Assembly (NCBI GenBank): GCA_013339765.2
Contig: CM023457.1
Coordinates: forward strand, 54,027,745 to 54,091,744
Length of the DNA stretch: 64,000 nt
Direction of reading: 5' to 3'
Origin: Haemaphysalis longicornis
Taxonomy: Eukaryota; Arthropoda; Arachnida; Ixodida; Ixodidae
A program made the position numbers and the translations under genes. Below, one piece after another: positions 36,101 to 45,100 of the stretch (within the stretch, counting starts at the first letter, position 1; each line of letters begins with the position of its first letter). The notes under the pieces were generated by a model that was not told where the DNA came from, ran no database searches, and worked only from the letters and a program-made list of their open reading frames with translations.

Positions 36101-39100
36101 GTTTGAACGTTTATCGCCGTGTTCCTGTTAGACTATTTAAGACGGTTGGATCCGCTGGCCTTCTCGTGTAGTGGTTGCACTCCTCTGGCAGGCTTGCGAT
36201 GCCGGGTTCTGATTGCGAGTGCCCCGGTTTTGTTTTTTTACTCGTTAGGTTCACACTGAACGGGATACTATGTGGTAAACGAGTAAAAATGCGTTTATTG
36301 ACACTATGAGGCATTAGTATGGTATTCCTCCTACTGCTGCTCTCTTTGGGACAGTTTCAGCTGCTGCTTTTTGCACGTTTTTGTAGTTTCGTTTCTTTGG
36401 ATGTGCGTTTTATCTTTGTTTGTTGGTATTATTATAGCGAGAGGTTATCCCGTAGGCTGGGCCTCGGTTGCCATTCTTCTTTTGCGATTTCAGTGGTTTT
36501 GTACGCTTTAGGTTGGTTTCGACTCTCTGTATAGGTCAGCAGAGGTCTCTGTACAGGCTAGCAGTGTAAGCGCCCAGGCACGTCATCTTCATTACAGTTC
36601 GGGTATTTGGCCCAATTTAGTGTCGTTTTTGCTGCTACCCATTTCAGTTCGGGTGGTTTTGTGTGCGTTAGATGGGATTCCGCTATAATACACCACCTTT
36701 AGCATGCTCAGATTACGGCTGGCTGTGTTCACAAGGAAAACCACGTGCGGATCCGGGAAAAAGGTGCCCTGTGCATCAGAGAAGATATTGACGCGCTATG
36801 TCACTTCAGTGTTTTATTAATTGATTCAAATCGTTTACAGCACCATCGAATGTAACTGGAAATGTCACCCTCAAGCTGGATGCACAGAACTCAAACAATA
36901 CACTGACAAAAACAGTCACTGACATCCAGTGCCGGAAAAGGTGAGCTTCAAGCTTCAATTTAAATGCAGCTTTGTAACAAGAAATGCATTTGGGTAAACT
37001 TTCTCGAAGAGTTTGCTGTTGAACGCAAGGTAAAATTAAGGAAGCTCGCACTAGCGCGTAAGACTTGAAGGTATAGAAGCTGTACACAACCTTCACGACC
37101 ATCACGAGGCTTTAAGTTCACTGTTGCAGCCGATTTCCTTCATCTTCGCTACCGCAACGACTTTTACCCCGTCATTGTTGCTATAAGTGTGAGCATCTTT
37201 CATTTTTTTTTTGAAGTGATAATCATTGGACATCACCTTGGAGGGGCGTACGTTATGACGTCTCTTTCTCGCCTCGAGCAAGTGTTGCCAGGATTACGGC
37301 GAACGCTGGACTCTTTCTCGTTCCTAGCAAGTGTTTCCACGATTACGGCAAGCGCTGGAGTTTTTTTTTTTTTTTTGGCCACTCTTGGCCAATCTCCCTA
37401 AGTGGGTATGCTTGGCTTGACAAACGCGCACCGCGGACGCTGGGCGGTCATCTCGAGTCACGCACAAACGAGCGCTAGACATTTTCTTGGTTTTGTTAAC
37501 TACCGGGCGGTCCCCGCGAGGCGCGCCTTCACGTGCGTGCGCTCGGCAATTGCTTGGTATTTTTAACGGCGGACACGAAAAATTACGATTTGCTAAACAG
37601 CTTCGCTGTTAAAAAACGCACCAGTTTTCTTCTGCAAGGTGTATTTTTCGCTTAAACGCGGAACAAAGCATTTCAGTGACAATAAAAATAAAAGATGGCC
37701 ACGGTATGATGATAAAGTCATCAATGAGTTCGTAAAAAGGTACAATAAAAGGCCTATAATGCCTGCGGGGGCTTATCAAATCTGGAAAATGGCGGTAGAT
37801 GTGAGAAGTGGTCTTGAAGACAGCAACCCTCGCCATCATATTGTAAACCTGAATTGAGCTCATGCCGACAGCTGTCATTGTGATTGGCCGAGGGATTTTC
37901 GAGTGGGTAGGAGGAAGCTATTGGTTGGGATGTCGACATTGCAGTCAAGTTGAAATTTCGGTTGCCGCCGTGAGCTTCAGGACCGCAGCTGTAATCACCA
38001 CAGGCCAATCCACCTGAGTAGAGAGAGAGAGCGAATCAACTTTTATCGAGCCCATTAAAATGGTTAGTGCGTGCAGGCAACAGACGGGATGGAATCTTCC
38101 TCGCGGGTCCCATATGCGTCAAGCAGCTCCTGGCCCCTGACTTCCAGTGCGAGCGGGGTCATCAGGTCGGGGCGGACAACAAGGTCTCCCATCGCTCTCG
38201 GGGGTTGGGTTTGGGGAAGATGGGGGAGAAGGGGGGTTCTTGAGGTGAGTGCACTCGGCTATGACGTGTGCCAGGGTGCCTTCCTCGCTCTTGCAGAATG
38301 GCCACTTAATATTGTGCTCGTCCGGGTACATTCTATGTAAGAGAACGGGATACGTTGGTGACCCCACCTGTACTCCGCGAACGATTGTCTGTTGGTTCCT
38401 GTTGAGTCGCCGGTAAGGTCCGGGGAACCTACACCTGCCTTCTCTGTAAAGCTCGGCAATGTCTCTGTAGCTCATGACGGCGCGCGGTAGTCCCGGCTCT
38501 TCCTCGACCCAGTTGGTCAGTTATTGGGCGTAGTGGCCGGTGAGTTCTTTGCCTTCCACCTGTGGGTGAGCCTGCACCCACACGAACTCTATGGCTCGTC
38601 CTGGTGGCCTGCGTCTAGGCACAATCGCTAGTGCCGCGGGAGAGACCCTCCTCTTGCGGTAGCTTGCATAGGCCGACTTGGAGTCTGTGTCCACGGTCTT
38701 CGCTCCCGGCTGTGGGAGGGAGAGGGTCACGGCCAGTTCTTCTCATTCAGATGCGTTCGTCGTTCTGGTCGACGCGCTGGTGTCCAGTCTGTCGATGGTA
38801 GTGATGACCGCCGTCTCTCTAATTCCGTGTTTGGGGAGCGAGGCGTCCGCGTAGAGAATCTTCGGGTCCTCTTCCAGCTGCCGGGCTAGTGTCCTGGCCC
38901 TCGCGGAGCGTCTATCGTCGTTTCTCCCTGGCTGCATGTTTCTAAGGAGCGGTTTGGTCTTTATCGCGTCCAGCCATTCCTAAGATAGCGTTTCCGTCGC
39001 TAGTTGCGGTTCGATCTTCCATCCCACCTTGCCCAGCACGGCCCGGCCGTGCTCAGTTTGGCTCAGCCGTATCTTTGGCTGGAAAGGTGCCATGTTGTGC

Positions 39101-42100
39101 TTGCCCATGCCCAGCTACTTTTGCGTGGATGAGTGGACGGGCGCGCCCATGGCGAGCTTGACCGCTTTCCTGATCGTCGTGTTCAGCGGTTTCCGGTCCG
39201 CCTTCGTTCGCTGTAGGAGCACGACACGACAAAAGCCTGCGCCAGGCGCAGGGCGTCGTCTTTGATGCCTCGGTTCCTGTTGGTGACCCTGCGGATCATG
39301 GTCAGGATTTTCTCGGACGTTGTCTTATCTTGTGACAGGATTCCCTAGGAGTCCTAGGAACGGATCTGCTGCGTGGGCTTGATTTGTGTGCCTTCTATGG
39401 TGACTACCACGTTCGGCGGCGGCTCTTTCTTCGGTCTGCCGGGTTCTACCATGAGTAGCTCCGACTTCCTGTGGGGCGCAGCTCAGGCCGCATGTTTTTG
39501 CGTACTCGTGGATGGTCGTTGCCGCTCTCTGCAAGGCTTCCTCCGCCCAGGTATCGGACCCCGCGGTTCGTCACACCTTTGTGTCGTCGGCATAGGACGC
39601 GTGGTCCACGCCTTCGATTTCGTTGAGTAACTCGGGCAGGGGCAGGAGGGCCAGATTGAAGAGCAGAGGCGACAAGACCGACCCCTGAGGGGTTGCCCCT
39701 ATCGCCGAGCTCTATCGGCTCCGACCGTTCCTCTCGTATCCCGATGGTCGCCATTCTCTTTTTCAGGAAATGTTTGATGTAACCGTACGTTCTGCTGCCG
39801 CAGCCCGTCTTGCGCAGGTTCTCAAACACGCTGCAGTTGGACACGTTGTCGAAGTGTCGAAGTCCCCCTTGAGATCCAGTATCAGTATTCCGCGCGGCGT
39901 GTGTCTCAATGCCCCTTCTTGATCACCAGTTCGTGCAGCTAGACCAGCACGTCTTGCGTGCTCAGCTGCTGACGGAACCCGTACATGGTCGCCGGCATCT
40001 GGCCCGTCTCGTCCAGGAATCCTTGGAGTCTTCTGAGGACCATGCGCTCCATGACCTTGCCACGCAGGACGTGAGCGAGATCGGTCGCATATTCTCGGTC
40101 GTCAGAGGCTTGCCACGTTTGTGTATGAACCTCACCTCGGCTTCTTTCCGCTCTGCGGGCAGCTCCGAGCGTTCCCAGGTTCTGTTGATGTGCCTTAGGA
40201 GCTCGTGAGCCGCAGCATCGCTCATGTCGTTCAGTAATTTGTATGTTATGGCGTCCGCGCCAGTCGCGCTCTTCTTGTTGCTTTCGTCAATTGCCGTTAG
40301 CATCTCCGTGATGGTGAAGGGCTCGTTCATCTTCGGATTTTCCCGTCCCCCGTACTGCTACGGTATCGGGAACTGTCCCTTTTCCGTCTTCAGGTACTTC
40401 GCTTTGAGGTCTGCGATGAGTCTCTGGCCGTCTCCTCCGTAGGCGTTCAACACCTTGGTGAAGTTATGATGGGTTGCAGACTTGCTGCTCAGCTGGTCGA
40501 CCAGGTGTCTGAGCCGCACCAGGTCTTGCGCGACGACTGCTTGCCCTGCAGTCCGTCGCAGGTGGTCATCCAATTTTCGCGGCACAGCTTGGCGGTGTAT
40601 TTGGAGATTTGCTTGTTGAGCACTGCTATGCGCTTGACCAGCCTCATGTTGCGTCTCTGGCGTTTCCACCTCTGCTTGACTTAGTGTTGCGCCGCCAACA
40701 TGTGTACGAGCTTGGCATCGACGAATGGCTTTGGCGTTGTTGTGGTCACTTCCTGCGGGAACTATCGAGCACGGCTTTTTGGTCTTTCGCCCATTCCGTG
40801 TGGATCCTGTGGTTCGTGTCCTCCATTTCTTTCTTGTGGTCTCATCCGCTTTTTACATCCACTTGCGGATGCGGTCACAGTCGGTGATCCGATCCCAGGT
40901 CGGCCTCTTAATTGCGCCAGGTAGCGTCTAGGGGATCCCGCCTGTCAGATCCGGTACGGTGTCGCGGCTCACGCTGTCACTTCTTCGAGTCGCAACGCCC
41001 GGCTCGTTGCGAGGTGCCATCTCCTGGTCTTCTATCGCCTTCACTGGAACCTTTTTGCGTTTGTATTGAAATTTGTAGCCCCATGCGGTGTGCGAGGCGA
41101 TGAAGTCGCCGAGGATCAGGAGCGGCCTGTTCCCCGCCAATGCTCCGCTTACCTCACCGTCTTGTAAAAATCGTAATTCCCGTGTGACGGTTGGCAGTAC
41201 GCGCTCATCACGAACAGGTTCCGCAGCTTCCGATGGTCCTAGAGTGGATCTCGACCAGTGTGTGATCGCAGCCCTCTTGCGCCATGAGGTGCTGGGTTGC
41301 TGCCACGTTGTGACGCACCAGGATCGCTGTGCCCCCTTCCGTCAAGTCCGTGTAAGACACGTATCCTGCTGGTAGTCTGGGTCTGCCGTGCGTCTCCTGT
41401 GACGCAATCACGTCTGGCTTCTGGTCGAGGACGTCAATGTGTAGTTGAAGTTCGACAGACTTGTTGCGGATGCCCCTGCAGTTTTATTGTTAAAGTAACG
41501 TTGTCTACTCCCCCACCTCCCAACGCACGGGATCTCTTTTTGCGGTTTAGGCGCATCTTCGTCCGAAGTCGTTAGACGGCCGCGCCTGCTTGCGACTGTC
41601 TCCTTCATTTTACGGTGCATCCTTTTTTCAAGGCCCCAAACCGGCTCTTTGCGGTCATTGCCGCCATCTTGGCGATTTGCCGCTCTTACTTGATTGACAT
41701 ACCGTTCACCTGGGTCCCCATGGGTTCGGCTCGCATGACGCCGTACTGTTCCGTGATTTGATTGATGACCGCTAGGATCGCTCTCATGTTGCCCCCTTGA
41801 GGCGTAGCTGTTTCTGACAAGACTGTGGCGCCGCCGTCTCATCGCGCCCCGGGGTTTCAGCGTCCATCTCATCCTGGTTCGGCTGTGCCGACGTGAATGG
41901 GCTCGCCTCTCCTCGCGTGATACGAGGCGATGGTGGGTCCTCCGTGGCACTTTGCGCTTCGCGTTAGCGCCCCCGAACACTTCGTTTGGTTTGACGTCCC
42001 CCAGCCGGGGCCCTACCGCTAGCTAGCGCATCCATTTCTCCATCAGTGCCCTGATTTGCATGTTCTGCTCTTGGGTCTGAGTGTTTTGCTTTCCCATGAG

Positions 42101-45100
42101 CTTTTGGAATCCTGCGCATTTGCCACACTTTTTGCGAGTCTCGGCGTTTTGATTGATGGTAGGTATGTTGTTAGGCCTACGCACATTCACGGTGCGATTA
42201 GCAGGTGACGTAACGGGGCCATCGGTATGAAATACAAGTTTGGTTAAATAAATCTTTTCCTGATAACAATGATACCAATTTTATCGTGACCTTGACTTGC
42301 ATAACTCAGATATTAACGAAAACCTGATGCAGTGGTGACTCCCCAGCCACTCTCGATTGTTTGCTCTGTGACGTCACGAAGTCTTGCTCGTGCGATTGGC
42401 GGACGCCGAGCTAAGCCACCACAAAGAAACATGACTGGGCTATTGTAGCGGGGCCTCCAGTTCTATGCTGTACTGCACTTGCTCTAAATGACGAATACGA
42501 ACACGCCCAAGCCTACGCCCTATTAAGCTGTATCTACAGTTACCTCCCATTGCACTCGAATGTTAGCTTAGAGTAATTCACCGATCACTATCTTTTTGTG
42601 CTGGCCAATATTGCGTCTTTCCTTCCCATAATATCTCCCGGTAGCGCGAAATTTAAAAGTTTTTCAATAATTCTAGCGCTTTTTTGGCTAGAAACATGTT
42701 TCGTGACTGGGATTAAGGTGCGTGTGTTACCAAAAGCGTGTTTGTTTTTCATGTCGAAGCAAAGTTTTATTTTCTATTTATGGCCTCTTTCAACGTTGAA
42801 TCTAATTACGGCCCAAGCTAGGTCAAAATTGTTTTAAGTGCAGCTCTGTGCACCGGTTGTGAAAATTTCTCATGATGATGATGATGATGCGCCCTTTGCG
42901 GTTGTGTCTTCCCTGTTTAACACGGTTCAATACAGGCTCAAGTCGAAGGCCACTGCGCCCTCTGTCGGAGGGTCTGGGAACCGGTTTCCGCCAGGCCGCC
43001 GAGGCGACTGGTGATGTGCTCCTACCCCTTCGTGACGCAAGGCCTTCAGCAGACATTCGAATTGGCTCGACCTTCAACAGCTCAGCTGTTGAAATATAAC
43101 TCACATAGAAACTTCGCGATTACGAACTCGGCCACCAGCGCGTCTTCGGGAAGGCAGCACGCTTCAGCTTTTTCTTCATCCTTTTTTTCGTTACCTATGC
43201 AGATCCTTCTACAGCCCGAAATGAGGGCTGTGCATTCTGCCTCAGTGAAAACCTACAATAGCCGCTATTTTGTTTCTTTTTTCAGGAACGCCTGCTGCTG
43301 CTCCACTCACAGCGTTTCTGTGTAAGTATGAGGAGCCAAGGCATGTCAAACTTCCGCACCATTTGTTCTCCGCTGGCCCACAGTTGGTCAGCATGACAGC
43401 TTGTGGGTTCTGTAATTGTCTTAAATTGCCATTAGGAACGTTTATCGCGATAAAAACAAAGCAATATGCCCATCAACTGACCTAAAATTGCACATTTCCA
43501 GCAACTGCAATTACAGGTAGTCATATTGTAGCTTCGTACTGCGAACGATTTGCATGGCAATTCTTTAACTCTGTTCTAAACCTAGATTAGCTGAACTCAC
43601 GAATACCAAGAGGAAAATGTGCCAGACAAGCACTGAGGGACAGTATGACTCAGGAAGGTTTGGTCACATACGGGGTGGAATGGCTATTATAGAAACATCC
43701 ACCCCGAGCACGTGTTTCCTTTTTTCTTTAAAGATTTTGTCACAGAGCATAATGTAATAGCTATCATTGACTCACCCACCTCAAGAATGTGTGCGACCAT
43801 GATACATTCATGATAAACAAGCGCTGCAGCGTAAGAAGTCAGCAGTCCACTATCCCGTTTTCACCAAGACACAGTGCTTTAAATTTTTGGCAGGCAGATA
43901 TTCCTGGCATAACCAAGCGTTTTTTCTGCACTGGAGCCAAGCGGAGATTACAATTTGAAGCAAACGTTCGAATTTCGTACCCGTGAAACCGAGAACTTGA
44001 CGGGATGTCACGATTGTTAAAGGGCTTGCTCAGTAGCACTGCAGCTGTCAGCAGCATACTCTCTTTTGGGCGGTAGTCCACTGCGGCTAAAAAACACAGC
44101 AATTGAGATATAAAATTAAGGTCGAAGGACTACCTGGAACTCGTACAGATGCATTCACTGAATGTTTTACGTCCTAATTATGACAATATTAGAATTCACA
44201 AATTGATTGTCAAAACACTTTTAGGGTAACTTTTTACCAGCTGTAATGCGGACAGTATCAGTTTCTTGGCACACACTGCTCTTAAGTAAATACTGTCACG
44301 CAGCCCAGGACGACGCAAGGGTTATTGGAGAAATGACGTTATTTGGATTGAACTTGTACTCTGCGATGAACTTCAAGACAACACAAACGTCGAAGACGCA
44401 GTCATTAGACTGATGGGCACAAATGAGCGATGGCGGATGTAATGCCACGGCGTTTGCTCTGCGAGCGTATATCTGTGCTTTTTATTCTGCCTGGAAGAAC
44501 TAAAACAAACCGAGGGAACGGGTGGTCAAAGAACATTCTCGTCTAGTGATGACAGGGCACTATCCCTACCCTACCGCCCTCTATGCCCCTATCCCTATCA
44601 AATAAAATGGCAGGTGCGGCATACAAAAGAAAGAGGTGGAAAGACATGCTTTGCTGCGAACCGTGCACGGACCAGCGCTGGCAACAAAATACTATAATAA
44701 ACCATAATTCAATAAGCCAAACTGTAAATAAAACATAAGGCATGCATGGTTCGCGGCAGGGCTAGACGTGAATAGATTGTTTCGTTCCGCAACTATGCTG
44801 GCAAAAATGGCTAAAGTATGCTTCCCATGTCATTCAATGATGACACGCTATGAGAAAAAAAGAACTCATGAGAATATTCAGTTTTGATCATAACAACATT
44901 ACGTTCGTTTGGCTGTGCTACGTCGGGTAAGGTTAGGTATGGTTACGTTAAGGTTAGGTATAAGGTTAGGCATGTAGGAAAAACCGAACTTTTGAGAATT
45001 TTCAGTTTAGATTATCCGAACATTAGTTAGCTGGTTACATTACATCGGGTAAGGTTGGGTAGGTTAGCCTAGGTTGGCTTAGGAGCTCCGTTTTGTTATG

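Larger units (their letters stand above)
38020..42205 (-). mobile_element. Nearly full-length but mutated I-clade LINE
   Basis: On the minus strand the order is: gag-like ORF1 tail (KKCGKCAGFQKL, near 42,130), APE endonuclease (41,470-40,930), reverse transcriptase (40,350-39,560), RNase H (38,900-38,530) and a terminal C..H..C finger (38,300). This domain order, with RNase H after RT, is typical of I-clade non-LTR retrotransposons. It lies antisense inside the large intron of the defensin-like gene. Many frameshifts and stops inactivate it. The 5' end near 42,205 touches a TIR element, so the true start may be lost. The 3' end lies near a GAGAGAGAG tract (plus strand) at about 38,022. Confidence 0.9.

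Noticed and set aside
41408..41980. 190-codon Arg-rich minus-strand frame
   Set aside because: It runs out of frame through the LINE ORF1/endonuclease region; the recognisable endonuclease start is in another frame.
44890..45070. True telomeric array
   Set aside because: GGTTAGG motifs are too few and irregular for a telomere.
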